From NCBI RefSeq assembly GCF_900129685.1, contig NZ_FQWM01000008.1, positions 88,054 through 152,053 on the forward strand: a DNA stretch of 64,000 nucleotides, read 5' to 3'. The notes below the pieces were generated by a model, which saw only the letters and a list, made by a program, of their open reading frames with translations, did not search any database and was not told the DNA's origin. The position numbers were made by a program, and so were the translations under genes. Below, one piece after another: positions 38,772-47,565 of the stretch. Origin of the DNA: Cognatishimia maritima. Lineage in GTDB: Bacteria; Pseudomonadota; Alphaproteobacteria; Rhodobacterales; Rhodobacteraceae. The number at the start of each line of letters is the position of its first letter. Positions within the stretch are counted from its first letter, which is position 1.

Positions 38772-39365
38772 ATGGATAAGAAAATCGAGCAATACCAAGA
38801 CCCTAAGCTGAGAAATATTTTGTATGCGGCCTTTGATGCCTTCGCAAAATACGGCTTCAAACGCACATCGATGGCCGATATCGCCGATGGCGCGGGCATC
38901 TCTCGGCCTGCGCTTTACATGCATTTCAAGAACAAGAACGATATATTCCAGTCGATGATAGAGGCCTATTACGCACAGGCCTGCGCGGACGTGGCAGAGG
39001 CTTTGAGTCGAGGCGGCGCAATTGGCGATCAGCTTAAGGCTGGATTCTTTGCGCAGTCCGGTGAAGCGTTTAAAGCGCTGCTTGATTCACCGCATGGAGC
39101 CGAGATCATCGACGTGAAATCTGCTGCGCGGGATGTGGTGGAAGAGGGCAATTTGGCTCTAAAACGTGTCTACGCAGATTGGCTTTCGGTTCAGGCAGAG
39201 TGTGGACGGGTGAACTTTCAAGTCATTTCAGATGATCCGGCGCGGGTGGCTAGCGTGATGCTAAAGGCTTTAGAGGGGCTAAAATCCGATGTGCCAACCT
39301 ATGACGACTATGTCGAGAGATGTGAGCTCTTGGCGAAGGTGTTCGGGCAGGCATTGTCGGCGTAG
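38772..39365 (+). CDS. TetR-family regulator
   Basis: A 197-residue TetR repressor from the ATG at 38772. The N-terminal helix-turn-helix is ILYAAFDAFAKYGFKRTSMADIADGAGISRPALYMHFKNK. The C-terminal ligand-binding helices are not informative. It is probably an autorepressor and the controller of the divergent SDR gene. The stop codon TAG is part of a REP-like repeat: the last codon GCG is followed directly by TAGGGTGGGG. Confidence 0.9.
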   Translation: MDKKIEQYQDPKLRNILYAAFDAFAKYGFKRTSMADIADGAGISRPALYMHFKNKNDIFQSMIEAYYAQACADVAEALSRGGAIGDQLKAGFFAQSGEAFKALLDSPHGAEIIDVKSAARDVVEEGNLALKRVYADWLSVQAECGRVNFQVISDDPARVASVMLKALEGLKSDVPTYDDYVERCELLAKVFGQALSA

Positions 39366-39429
39366 GGTGGGGTTTCACCCCAGCAGAATTGAGCCGAATG
39401 TAGGATAGTGGGGTGAAACCCCACCCTAC
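39362..39429. repeat. REP-like inverted pair (BIME-type), copy 2
   Basis: Two 21-bp units (39362-39382 and 39409-39429) are perfect reverse complements, separated by 26 bp. Each begins GTAGGGTGGGG and contains TTTCACCCCA, differing from copy 1 only in the loop and last bases. It lies between the convergent tetR and YjbR-type genes and supplies the tetR stop codon. Confidence 0.85.
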
Positions 39430-39433
39430 ATAG

Positions 39434-39805
39434 TCAAATGTTCTTTGGCTCAGGAATACCCAATTCCAACCGCTTTTTCTTAGACAGTCCCGACGCCACC
39501 AAATCATAAGACACATCGATATGCGTCTTGAGTTCGGCGTCTGAAAGCCCCGGTTCGTCATAGTGCTGCAGCCATTTCAAACCGCGCGAGGCTAAGTAGG
39601 GCGCCGGGCGAATCCCCGGTTGATCCTGCAGCACTTCAAAGGCCAAAGGGGTGACTTTGAAGGTGAAGGCGTCGCGCCCGTCAGCCCATCCGCAGATGGC
39701 AAAGACCTTACCGCCCACTTTCCATACATCTGCATCGCCCCATTGAACCACATGCGAGGTCGCGGCTTTACTCGCGCAAAAGGCGTTAAATTCGTCCCGT
39801 GTCAT
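39434..39805 (-). CDS. MmcQ/YjbR-family protein
   Basis: A 123-residue protein of the MmcQ/YjbR family, which has a CyaY-like fold. Pattern: FNAFCASKAATSHVVQWGDADVWKVGGKVFAICGW, then FKVTPLAFEVLQDQPGIRPAPYLASRGLKWLQHYD, and a C-terminal SYDLVASGLSKKKR. The family is often called DNA-binding, but its role is not settled. Its stop lies 4 bp from the REP-like pair. Confidence 0.85.
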   Translation of the reverse strand: MTRDEFNAFCASKAATSHVVQWGDADVWKVGGKVFAICGWADGRDAFTFKVTPLAFEVLQDQPGIRPAPYLASRGLKWLQHYDEPGLSDAELKTHIDVSYDLVASGLSKKKRLELGIPEPKNI

Positions 39806-40328
39806 GGCCTGATCCTAGGCGTTGGGGGTGGGAATGCAATTCTAATCCATCTGAATAGCCATTGCGCTGCATTGCAGCAAGAAAGCACTTGCGCTCGTAA
39901 TAAAATGTCGCATAGTGGCGGTAGAATTGAAATCTTTGTTCGCGGCGGAATTTTTGCGACGCGCGGCCGATAGGGGTTTCCGCTAAGTTACATTCAAATG
40001 TGACACGGTGCTTAGGGAGGAACAGATGACACCATTCTTGCTCGGGCTTTGCCTCTGCAGTGCAGCAATATTGACCTGCGTTTTGGTCCGCGATGAGGCG
40101 TTGCGTCATTCCGTTGCACCAAGGCGTGTGCAATCAAAATATTAGTGAGGTCAGTTTTTGAGCGCGCTGAGTGTTGCCCAAATCCTGCGCAGCGATTGCG
40201 CGAATGTGACACAGAATCGCGTGTAAGCGACATTCGCTTGTGAAAACACGACTGACTTAGTAAACGAACATCGGAACGGCGAAGACCGTCAGGGGAAGAC
40301 CATAGTTCTGTATAGGGGGACTGGAAAC
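39806..40328. promoter_or_regulatory. pntAB upstream region (523 bp)
   Basis: Apart from the small frame at 40026-40145, this region holds non-coding signals. The 10-mer AATGTGACAC occurs twice in direct orientation (39998 and 40203). GCGAATGT at 40200 and ACATTCGC at 40230 make an 8-bp inverted repeat with a 22-bp spacer. These could be regulator sites or leader hairpins for pntAB; no known regulator is matched. Confidence 0.4.
40026..40145 (+). CDS. Candidate 39-residue membrane peptide upstream of pntA
   Basis: The ATG at 40026 is preceded by AGGGAGGAACAG, an excellent ribosome-binding site with good spacing. The frame encodes one membrane segment (TPFLLGLCLCSAAILTCVLV) followed by a basic tail (RDEALRHSVAPRRVQSKY). 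This positive-inside single-span layout is common among bacterial small proteins. It is 183 bp before pntA on the same strand. No family is recognised and conservation is untested. Confidence 0.5.
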   Translation: MTPFLLGLCLCSAAILTCVLVRDEALRHSVAPRRVQSKY

Positions 40329-41906
40329 GTGAAAATCGGAACGCCAAAGGAAGTCTTTGAAGGGGAAGCGCGTGTCGCGATGACCCCGGACTCCGCCCAG
40401 CAATTGCAAAAGCTAGGGTACGAATGTGCGATCGAAAAAGGCGCTGGTGAGGCCGCAGGGTTTTCCGACGCGCTTTATGAAGCGGCGGGTGTGGAAATTA
40501 TCAAAACACCGGCAGCGCTTTGGAAAGAAGTCGATATTATTGCCAAGGTTCGGCAACCAAATGAGACCGAGCTGAAGCGCCTGAGCAAAGGCAAGACGTT
40601 GATCTCCTTCTTCAACCCAGCCGGGAACGAAGAAGGCATGGAAGCGGCCAAAGCCAAAGGCGCAAACGTGATTGCCATGGAAATGGTGCCGCGTATCTCT
40701 CGCGCTCAGAAAATGGATGCACTGTCGTCTATGGCCAATATCGCGGGCTACCGTGCTGTCATCGAAGCGGGTAACAACTTTGGTCGCTTCTTTACCGGTC
40801 AGATCACCGCAGCGGGCAAGGTGCCTCCTGCAAAGGTTCTGGTTGTCGGCGCGGGTGTGGCTGGTCTGGCGGCCATCGGTACCTCCACATCTCTGGGCGC
40901 GATCACCTATGCGTTTGACGTGCGCCCGGAAGTGGCGGAGCAAGTCGAATCCATGGGCGCTGAATTCGTCTATCTGGACTTTGAAGAAGAACAGCAAGAT
41001 GGGGCCGCGACTGGCGGCTACGCCTCTGTGTCGTCTCCTGAGTTCCGCGAAGCGCAGTTGGCGAAGTTCCGTGAACTGGCGCCAGAGATGGACATCGTCA
41101 TCACCACCGCTCTGATCCCGAACCGTCCAGCGCCGAAGCTGTGGCTTGAGGATATGATCAAGGCGATGAAGCCAGGTTCTGTGATTGTCGACCTCGCGGC
41201 GGAGCGCGGCGGTAACGCCGAAGGCACTGTGGCGGATGAGAAAGTCGTGACCGAGAATGGCGTGACCATCATCGGCTACACCGACTTCCCATCCCGTATG
41301 GCAGCGCAGTCGTCGAGCCTTTATGCGACAAACATCCGTCACATGATGACAGACCTGACCCCTGAGAAAGACGGTCAGATCAACCACAACATGGAAGACG
41401 ACGTGATCCGCGGCGCGACGGTGACCTTTGAGGGTGATATTACCTTCCCACCGCCACCGCCAAAGGTTCAGGCCATCGCGGCCAAGCCAAAGGCCGAAGT
41501 CAAAGAACTGACTCCGGAAGAGAAAAGAGCAAAAGAGGTTGCGGCCTTTAAAGCGCAGACAAAACAGCAGGTTACACTGCTTGCCATTGGCGCAGGTCTG
41601 ATCATGGGCGTGGGTCTGATCCCGAACATGCCAGCCAGCTTTATGCAGCACTTTATTGTGTTTGTTTTGGCGGTCTTCATCGGCTTCCAGGTCATCTGGA
41701 ACGTGGCGCATTCACTGCACACGCCTTTGATGGCTGTGACCAACGCGATCTCCTCGATCATCATCTTGGGCGCATTGATCCAGATCGGATCGGGTGGGTT
41801 CCTTGTGATCCTCCTTGCGGCGCTTTCGGTCTTTATGGCCGGTATCAACATCTTCGGTGGCTTCCTCGTCACCCGGCGCATGCTTGCCATGTTCCAGAAA
41901 TCTTAA
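40329..41906 (+). CDS. pntA: NAD(P) transhydrogenase alpha subunit
   Basis: PntA holds the NAD(H)-binding domain and part of the membrane domain of the proton-pumping transhydrogenase. The product is 525 residues, the fused form. It starts [30 protein letters not shown]. The NAD-binding loop is [22 protein letters not shown] and the mobile-loop region is [21 protein letters not shown] Pro/Lys-rich linker leads to four C-terminal helices. pntB follows after 15 bp. Confidence 0.97.
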   Translation: MKIGTPKEVFEGEARVAMTPDSAQQLQKLGYECAIEKGAGEAAGFSDALYEAAGVEIIKTPAALWKEVDIIAKVRQPNETELKRLSKGKTLISFFNPAGNEEGMEAAKAKGANVIAMEMVPRISRAQKMDALSSMANIAGYRAVIEAGNNFGRFFTGQITAAGKVPPAKVLVVGAGVAGLAAIGTSTSLGAITYAFDVRPEVAEQVESMGAEFVYLDFEEEQQDGAATGGYASVSSPEFREAQLAKFRELAPEMDIVITTALIPNRPAPKLWLEDMIKAMKPGSVIVDLAAERGGNAEGTVADEKVVTENGVTIIGYTDFPSRMAAQSSSLYATNIRHMMTDLTPEKDGQINHNMEDDVIRGATVTFEGDITFPPPPPKVQAIAAKPKAEVKELTPEEKRAKEVAAFKAQTKQQVTLLAIGAGLIMGVGLIPNMPASFMQHFIVFVLAVFIGFQVIWNVAHSLHTPLMAVTNAISSIIILGALIQIGSGGFLVILLAALSVFMAGINIFGGFLVTRRMLAMFQKS

Positions 41907-41921
41907 AGAGGGGCAGGACAC

Positions 41922-43355
41922 ATGGAAAATTCATTCACAATGGCGGCCTACGTGGTCGCAGGCGTTCTGTTCATCCTGTCTTTGGGTGGGTTGTCTGGAC
42001 AAGAAAGCGCAAAACGCGCGGTGTGGTATGGCATCGTCGGCATGGCGATTGCGGTTTTTGCTACGCTGGTGGGGCCGGGTGCTGGCCTATGGTGGCTGTC
42101 GATCCCATTGATCGCTGGCGGTGGTCTGATCGGTTACTACGTTGCACAGAAAGTGCAGATGACCGAAATGCCCCAGCTGGTCGCTGCGATGCACTCGCTG
42201 GTCGGTCTGGCAGCAGTCTTTGTTGGCTTTAACGCTGAGATGACCATCAACATGGTCGAAGCAGCAAAAGCCGCAGGCGAAAGCGTTGAAGGCGCGTTTG
42301 CACTGTTGGTGGCGAAGAAAGAACCGATTGAGATCACAATCCTGAAGATCGAACTCTCGTTGGGCATCTGGATTGGTGCGGTGACCTTTACCGGCTCCGT
42401 CATTGCCTACGGCAAGCTGGCGGGCAAGGTGAACTCTGCGGCCAAGAAGCTTCCGGGTGGTCACATCCTGAATGCGGCGGCGGCGGCCTTGTCGCTGATC
42501 TGTCTGATCTGGTACTTGAATTCCGGCGCTATGCTGCCTCTGTTGATCCTGACCGCTGCAGCGCTGTTCATTGGCTATCACCTGATCATGGGCATCGGCG
42601 GCGCGGATATGCCGGTTGTTGTCTCTATGCTGAACTCCTATTCCGGTTGGGCAGCGGCAGCGATTGGTTTCTCCCTTGGCAATGACCTTTTGATCGTTGT
42701 CGGTGCGCTGGTGGGTTCCTCTGGTGCGATCCTGTCCTACATCATGTGTAAGGCGATGAACCGGTCGTTCGTCAGCGTTATCCTTGGTGGATTTGGCGGC
42801 ACAGCGGGTCCGGCGATGGAAGTCGAAGGCGAGCAGATTGCCATCGACGCAGAGGGTGTTGCCACTGCTCTGGACGAGGCAGACAGCATCGTGATCATTC
42901 CGGGCTACGGCATGGCGGTTGCTCAGGCGCAGCAGAACGTGGCGGAACTGACCCGTCGTCTGCGCGCGAAGGGCAAAGAGGTGCGCTTTGCGATCCACCC
43001 AGTCGCAGGCCGTCTGCCGGGCCACATGAACGTTCTTCTGGCGGAAGCAAAGGTGCCTTATGACATCGTGCTAGAAATGGACGAGATCAACGATGACTTC
43101 CCGGATACAGACGTTGCCATCGTGATTGGTTCCAACGACATCGTGAACCCAGCGGCACAAGAAGATCCGAACTCCCCAATCGCGGGCATGCCGGTTCTGG
43201 AATGCTGGAAGGCCAAGCAGGTGTTTGTCTCCAAGCGTGGTCAGGGCACCGGGTACTCCGGCATCGAAAACCCGCTGTTCTACAAAGAGAACACCCGCAT
43301 GTTCTATGGCGATGCAAAGCAATCTTTGGACACGCTTTTGGGTCTGATCAGCTAA
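41922..43355 (+). CDS. pntB: NAD(P) transhydrogenase beta subunit
   Basis: PntB provides most of the membrane channel and the NADP(H)-binding domain III; with PntA it uses the proton gradient to make NADPH. The 477-residue product has about nine membrane helices. Domain III has [71 protein letters not shown] and [25 protein letters not shown] terminator follows. Confidence 0.97.
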   Translation: MENSFTMAAYVVAGVLFILSLGGLSGQESAKRAVWYGIVGMAIAVFATLVGPGAGLWWLSIPLIAGGGLIGYYVAQKVQMTEMPQLVAAMHSLVGLAAVFVGFNAEMTINMVEAAKAAGESVEGAFALLVAKKEPIEITILKIELSLGIWIGAVTFTGSVIAYGKLAGKVNSAAKKLPGGHILNAAAAALSLICLIWYLNSGAMLPLLILTAAALFIGYHLIMGIGGADMPVVVSMLNSYSGWAAAAIGFSLGNDLLIVVGALVGSSGAILSYIMCKAMNRSFVSVILGGFGGTAGPAMEVEGEQIAIDAEGVATALDEADSIVIIPGYGMAVAQAQQNVAELTRRLRAKGKEVRFAIHPVAGRLPGHMNVLLAEAKVPYDIVLEMDEINDDFPDTDVAIVIGSNDIVNPAAQEDPNSPIAGMPVLECWKAKQVFVSKRGQGTGYSGIENPLFYKENTRMFYGDAKQSLDTLLGLIS

Positions 43356-43378
43356 GTCTTAGGACAGATGAAATCAAA

Positions 43379-43408
43379 GAGCCCCGCCAAGTTGGTGGGG
43401 CTTTTTTA
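43379..43408 (+). terminator. Terminator after pntAB
   Basis: GCCCCGCCAA pairs with TTGGTGGGGC (one G-T pair) around a very small loop and is followed by TTTTTT, 25 bp past the pntB stop. Confidence 0.88.
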
Positions 43409-43774
43409 TTCTGCGGCTGTGTCCGCTGACAAACTTTCAGGGAAGCCCTTGTCAGGTTCCCAGCCAATGCTCTGCCATTCCACGGCAACAGCATTCAACG
43501 CCCGTATCACGTCGTTCAGGGCTCTTCCTTGTTCGGTCAATTCATAACTTACCTGAGGCGGAATGGTTTGTAGCTGCGTTCTCAGCACGATCCCATTGCG
43601 TTCCAACATGCGCAATCGTTCGGTCAAAACTTTCGCCGAGATATCGGGCATGAGCCCCATCAGCTCCCCAAACCGAAGTGGACCCTCTGTGAAGAGCATC
43701 CAAAGGATATAGGTCGTCCAACGACCAGTGATCGTGCGCAGAAGCGGATCAACAGGGCAGGCGTTACTCGACAT
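43406..43774 (-). CDS. HxlR-family transcriptional regulator
   Basis: A 122-residue winged-helix regulator. Family signs are the N-terminal Cys in SSNACPVDPLLRTITGRWTTYILWML and the recognition region LRFGELMGLMPDISAKVLTERLRMLERNGIV. The wing is PPQVSYELTEQGRAL. The N-terminal Cys suggests redox or aldehyde sensing as in several HxlR proteins. It is divergent from a flavodoxin-fold gene it probably regulates. The spacer has clear palindromes. Confidence 0.9.
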   Translation of the reverse strand: MSSNACPVDPLLRTITGRWTTYILWMLFTEGPLRFGELMGLMPDISAKVLTERLRMLERNGIVLRTQLQTIPPQVSYELTEQGRALNDVIRALNAVAVEWQSIGWEPDKGFPESLSADTAAE

Positions 43775-43792
43775 AAACTAGCTTTCATTTCA

Positions 43793-43828
43793 GTAACTGG
43801 TTACAAAAAGGTAATTACTTACTTTTTG
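43793..43828. promoter_or_regulatory. HxlR operator candidates between hxlR and the flavodoxin-like gene
   Basis: GTAAC-TG-GTTAC at 43793-43804 and the perfect palindrome GTAATTAC at 43811-43818 share the GTAA half-site. CAAAAAG at 43804 and CTTTTTG at 43822 form a further inverted repeat around the second one. The short AT-rich spacer between divergent genes fits autoregulation plus control of the reductase. Confidence 0.6.
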
Positions 43829-43874
43829 AAAGTAAAGGGTGCATCTCTGTCTCGCATAATGACAGGAGCATGTA

Positions 43875-44447
43875 ATGGCACGTATCGAAATTGTTTATTT
43901 CTCTGGCTATGGCCACACAACAAATCAAGCAAACGCGGTGTTTGAAGGTGCGAGCGAAGCAGGTGATGCGCGACTGACGGTTATTCCAGAAGACGGTGCT
44001 ATCAATGAAGTCACCTGGAGCGCTTTAGACGCAGCAGATGCGATCATATTTGGCTCGCCGACCTACATGGGCGGTCCTGCTTGGCAGTTTAAGCGTTTCG
44101 CAGACGAAAGTTCGGAGCGTTGGATGGCGCAATCTTGGAAGAATAAATTTGCCGCAGGGTTTACCAATTCAGCAAGCCCGGTTGGGGACAAGGGAGAGAC
44201 CATCAATTACTTCCGCACCCTTGCAGGTCAACAAGGCATGCTATGGGTTCCTTTGGGTCAGATGCCGTCGAACGCGATGACGCATGGACCAACTGATCGG
44301 AACTGGTTGGGCGGGAGCGGTGGCGCTCTGGCTCAGTCACCGTCAGATACATCTGCTGAACAGGCACCTCATGCGGGTGATCTCGCCTCGGCCCGTGAAT
44401 ATGGCCGCAGGGTTGCGGTAATTGCAGAAACAAAGATCGCTGCTTAA
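43875..44447 (+). CDS. Flavodoxin-fold NAD(P)H-dependent oxidoreductase
   Basis: A 190-residue flavodoxin-like protein related to WrbA and NADPH:FMN reductases. The FMN phosphate loop is IVYFSGYGHTTNQANAVFEGA. Later flavin-site segments are IIFGSPTYMGGPAWQFKRF and GFTNSASPVGDKGETINYF. Likely activity is two-electron quinone or nitro reduction. Its divergent HxlR partner supports an electrophile- or quinone-stress role (inference). Confidence 0.87.
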   Translation: MARIEIVYFSGYGHTTNQANAVFEGASEAGDARLTVIPEDGAINEVTWSALDAADAIIFGSPTYMGGPAWQFKRFADESSERWMAQSWKNKFAAGFTNSASPVGDKGETINYFRTLAGQQGMLWVPLGQMPSNAMTHGPTDRNWLGGSGGALAQSPSDTSAEQAPHAGDLASAREYGRRVAVIAETKIAA

Positions 44448-44463
44448 AGCGGATTCAGGATTT

Positions 44464-44492
44464 GAGGGGCGTCTTGAGACGCCCCTCTTGCT
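44464..44492 (+). terminator. Terminator after the flavodoxin-like gene
   Basis: A perfect 10-bp stem GAGGGGCGTC/GACGCCCCTC with a TTGA loop is followed by TTGCTTCGTTTTT. Confidence 0.8.
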
Positions 44493-44533
44493 TCGTTTTT
44501 GGTGTAAGGTGGAACCAGTAGCGGAAAGTAGAC

Positions 44534-44893
44534 ATGCAAAAAGTAAACGGTATCGGTGGTTTCTTCTTTCGGTCCGAAAACCCGCAAGCCTTGGCAGAGT
44601 GGTATGAAAAGCACCTTGGGATTGACCCAGTTGCCGAAGTGCCTTGGTCGACAGAAGCCGGGCACACGGTTTTCGCACCTTTCGCCAAGGACACCGACTA
44701 TTTCGGGCGCAAAAGCCAGCCGTGGATGATCAATTTCCGGGTCTCTGATCTGTCAGCTATGATCACGCAGCTTGAAGCGGCGGGAATCGCAGTTGAGACT
44801 CGTCCGGATTGGGATGCGGAGTACGGCAAGTTTGCCCGCATCCATGATCCGGAAGGTAATCCCATCGAATTATGGGAGCCATCTGCCAGGTGA
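44534..44893 (+). CDS. VOC-family (glyoxalase-fold) protein
   Basis: A 119-residue single VOC domain: VNGIGGFFFRSENPQALAEWYEKHLGI at the start, then FRVSDLSAMITQLEAAGIAVETRPD, and the closing ARIHDPEGNPIELWEP with the metal-binding Glu. The fold is that of glyoxalase/bleomycin-resistance proteins, but the substrate is unknown. It stands alone after a terminator. Confidence 0.87.
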   Translation: MQKVNGIGGFFFRSENPQALAEWYEKHLGIDPVAEVPWSTEAGHTVFAPFAKDTDYFGRKSQPWMINFRVSDLSAMITQLEAAGIAVETRPDWDAEYGKFARIHDPEGNPIELWEPSAR

Positions 44894-45065
44894 TCATTAT
44901 TTCATCAAAGGCGATGAATTTCCGAATTCTGGCGCGGTTGTAGCGGCTTATGCGTCGTGCGGTCTGACTGTATACGAATGTATTCCCGTAATATGTTGAA
45001 AGATAAAAGAAATTTCTTTACATCAAAATGCGCGTTGTTAGGGTGCCCATCTGAAGGGGACGACT

Positions 45066-46340
45066 ATGACGCCAATTTCTGATCATCCGCAACGGTTTGC
45101 GCTGTCAAATGAGCTGCACGCACGGCCATTCCCATCTTTGCTGGCCCCGGCGACGGCCGTGTTTCTGGCAATCAAGAAGGCCACAAATGCTGCGGCACGC
45201 GACCATGATGAGGATCTGGCGTTTCTGATCAAGCTTCTGGATCGGTTCGGCGCTGCACATCCGCAGCCGGATGCAACGCATTATCAGGGGCAGATCGGGC
45301 GGCACCACCTTAAGTGGGAAAAGCACACGGAATTTGTCACCTACACGGTCTTTACCGAAGGGCTGTCGACACGGCCCTATGACCCTGCAGATTTTGAAGT
45401 CTTCCCAGATGATTGGTTGATGTCCGCCCCAGGGCATCGGTTTACCTCGGCTTTGGTGCGCATTCTGCCGCGCCCGGACAAAGCGAAGATCCTTGAAAAC
45501 CTGAATGATTGGTTTGTGCCTGAAAGCCTTGCGGTGAGCTCGGTGTTGGATGACTCCGCCATTATCGCAGGCGATTTTCGGATCGATTCCGCGGGACACC
45601 TGCGCTTTGCGGTTTTTGCGGGCGAAGAAACAGGCCGGCAAAGGATCGGACGAGTCGTTCAAAGGCTTTGCGAAATAGAAACCTATAAGTCGATGTCCAT
45701 GCTGGGCTTTTCTCGCGCCAAGGAAATGTCTCGGCAAATGGGGCGGATTGAGCCGCAATTGACGAGCCTAATGGGGGACATCAGCAATGCGCAGGCCGAT
45801 GAAACGCTGGATGAGCTTCTGGGCATTTCGGCAGAGCTGGAAGGTTTGGCGGCCAAAGCATCATTCCGGTTCGGCGCGACGCGGGCTTATCAGGCGATTG
45901 TGGCCCAACGGATCGAAGTCCTGCGCGAGGAGCGATATGACTCGCGCCAGACCTTTGCGGAGTTCATGATGCGCCGCTATGACCCGGCCATGCGCACGGT
46001 CGCCTCAACCGAGGTGCGGCTGCAATCCCTTGCGGATCGGGCGATGCGGGCTGGGGAATTGCTGCGGACTAAAGTGGATGTGGCGCGTTCTGCTCAGAAC
46101 CAGAAACTATTGGAAAGCATGGATCGACGCGCCGATTTGGCGCTGCGCCTGCAGGAAACGGTCGAAGGCTTGTCCGTTGTCGCGATCAGTTATTACGCGG
46201 TATCACTGGCGGGCTATCTGTTCTACCCTCTGGCCATCGGGCTGGGCATCAGCAAAGGTGTGTTGACGGCGGCGCTGACCTTGCCTGTGGTCGGTCTGGT
46301 GTGGTGGATGATCCGGCGGATCAAAGCGCGGATGCACTGA
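45066..46340 (+). CDS. DUF3422-family membrane-anchored protein
   Basis: A 424-residue protein starting SDHPQRFALSNELHARPFPSL, the DUF3422 signature. The long middle part is helical and charged, with coiled-coil-like stretches (MGRIEPQLTSLMGDISNAQADETLDELL). Two helices at the C-terminus (SYYAVSLAGYLFYPLAIGL and LTLPVVGLVWWMIRRI) anchor it in the membrane. The function is not known. argE follows after 43 bp on the same strand. Confidence 0.88.
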   Translation: MTPISDHPQRFALSNELHARPFPSLLAPATAVFLAIKKATNAAARDHDEDLAFLIKLLDRFGAAHPQPDATHYQGQIGRHHLKWEKHTEFVTYTVFTEGLSTRPYDPADFEVFPDDWLMSAPGHRFTSALVRILPRPDKAKILENLNDWFVPESLAVSSVLDDSAIIAGDFRIDSAGHLRFAVFAGEETGRQRIGRVVQRLCEIETYKSMSMLGFSRAKEMSRQMGRIEPQLTSLMGDISNAQADETLDELLGISAELEGLAAKASFRFGATRAYQAIVAQRIEVLREERYDSRQTFAEFMMRRYDPAMRTVASTEVRLQSLADRAMRAGELLRTKVDVARSAQNQKLLESMDRRADLALRLQETVEGLSVVAISYYAVSLAGYLFYPLAIGLGISKGVLTAALTLPVVGLVWWMIRRIKARMH

Positions 46341-46383
46341 CGCAAGTGTGCCTGCGCTGCGATTGCAAACAAGGGAATGATCC

Positions 46384-47547
46384 ATGCCGCAACGATTGAC
46401 GGCGCGAGACATCTTGGAACAGTTGGTCGCCTTTCCAACGGTGAGCCATGACAGCAACCTGCCTTTGATTGAATGGGTTGCTGCCTATCTGGATGAACAT
46501 GGGATCAAATCCTATCGCGTGCCGGATGCGACCGGTCTGAAGGCCGCGCTGTTTGCGCAAGTTGGACCGGATGTGCAGGGCGGCGTTGTGTTGTCCGGTC
46601 ATACCGACGTTGTGCCGGTCGAGGGGCAGGCGTGGGACACAGACCCATTTGTGGTGACTGAAAAGGACGGTCGGCTTTACGGGCGCGGCACCTGCGACAT
46701 GAAAGGTTTTGACGCGCTGGCGGTCTGGGCTTTGGTCGAGGCACGCGATCTGCCGCTGCAACGCCCCCTGCAATTGGCGCTGAGTTACGACGAAGAGATC
46801 GGTTGCCTTGCCGCGCCGGACCTGATCCGCGCCATGCAACAGGCACTGCCCAAGGCCGACGTCGCAATCGTCGGTGAGCCGTCGATGATGAAGGTCGTGA
46901 CCGGCCACAAGGGCACCGTTGGATATACGGTGCACATGAAGGGGCACGAGGTGCATTCGTCGATCTTGCACAAGGGCGTCAGCGCTATCCTCTATGGGGC
47001 CAAGCTGCTGGATTGGGTGAATTCCGAAAATACCCGCCGCGCGGCAGAGGCTCCATCTGATATGGCGCTTGTCTTTGATCCGCCGTGGACCACCACCCAT
47101 GTGGGCACGATCAAGGGTGGTACAGCGCATAATATCACGGCGAAGGACTGCGTCTTTGACATCGATTTTCGTGTGGTGCCCGGTGACAGCCCAGAGGCGT
47201 GCCGCGCTGCGTTTGAAGCGCAGGTCGCGCGCGTTGCGGCAGCGATGCAAGAGGTGGTGCCAGAGACAGGCATTGACCTGTCGCTGGATTTCAACGTGCC
47301 ACCTTTGGTGCCTGAACAAAATGGCGCGGCAGAGACACTGGCGCGCCGCTTGACCGGCGATAATAGCCAGAACGTGGTGTCATTCGCGACCGAAGGGGGG
47401 CAGTTTCAGGAAGGCGGCTATTCGACCGTGGTGTGTGGCCCCGGCGACATCGCGCAGGCACATCAGCCGAATGAATATATCTCGCTTTCTCAGCTTGAAG
47501 CTGGTCAGACCTTCATGCGAGGTTTGCTGAAAGACCTTTGTCCTTAG
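46384..47547 (+). CDS. argE: Acetylornithine deacetylase-like M20 peptidase
   Basis: A 387-residue zinc hydrolase of the ArgE/DapE group. ArgE releases ornithine from N-acetylornithine in arginine synthesis. Metal and catalytic segments: VVLSGHTDVVPVEGQAWDTDPF, YGRGTCDMKGFDA, LSYDEEIGC and VGEPSMMKVVTGHKG. The tail has TEGGQFQEGGYSTVVCGPGDIAQAHQPNEYI. The N-terminal ILEQLVAFPTVSHDSN is typical of ArgE. The neighbour is a second M20 enzyme 18 bp downstream. Confidence 0.9.
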   Translation: MPQRLTARDILEQLVAFPTVSHDSNLPLIEWVAAYLDEHGIKSYRVPDATGLKAALFAQVGPDVQGGVVLSGHTDVVPVEGQAWDTDPFVVTEKDGRLYGRGTCDMKGFDALAVWALVEARDLPLQRPLQLALSYDEEIGCLAAPDLIRAMQQALPKADVAIVGEPSMMKVVTGHKGTVGYTVHMKGHEVHSSILHKGVSAILYGAKLLDWVNSENTRRAAEAPSDMALVFDPPWTTTHVGTIKGGTAHNITAKDCVFDIDFRVVPGDSPEACRAAFEAQVARVAAAMQEVVPETGIDLSLDFNVPPLVPEQNGAAETLARRLTGDNSQNVVSFATEGGQFQEGGYSTVVCGPGDIAQAHQPNEYISLSQLEAGQTFMRGLLKDLCP

Positions 47548-47565
47548 CCGAATTGAAAGCCCAAC

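Noticed and set aside
40413..41711. 432-codon minus-strand frame opposite pntA
   Set aside because: Shadow of pntA, with very high Arg/His/Gln content and no domain.
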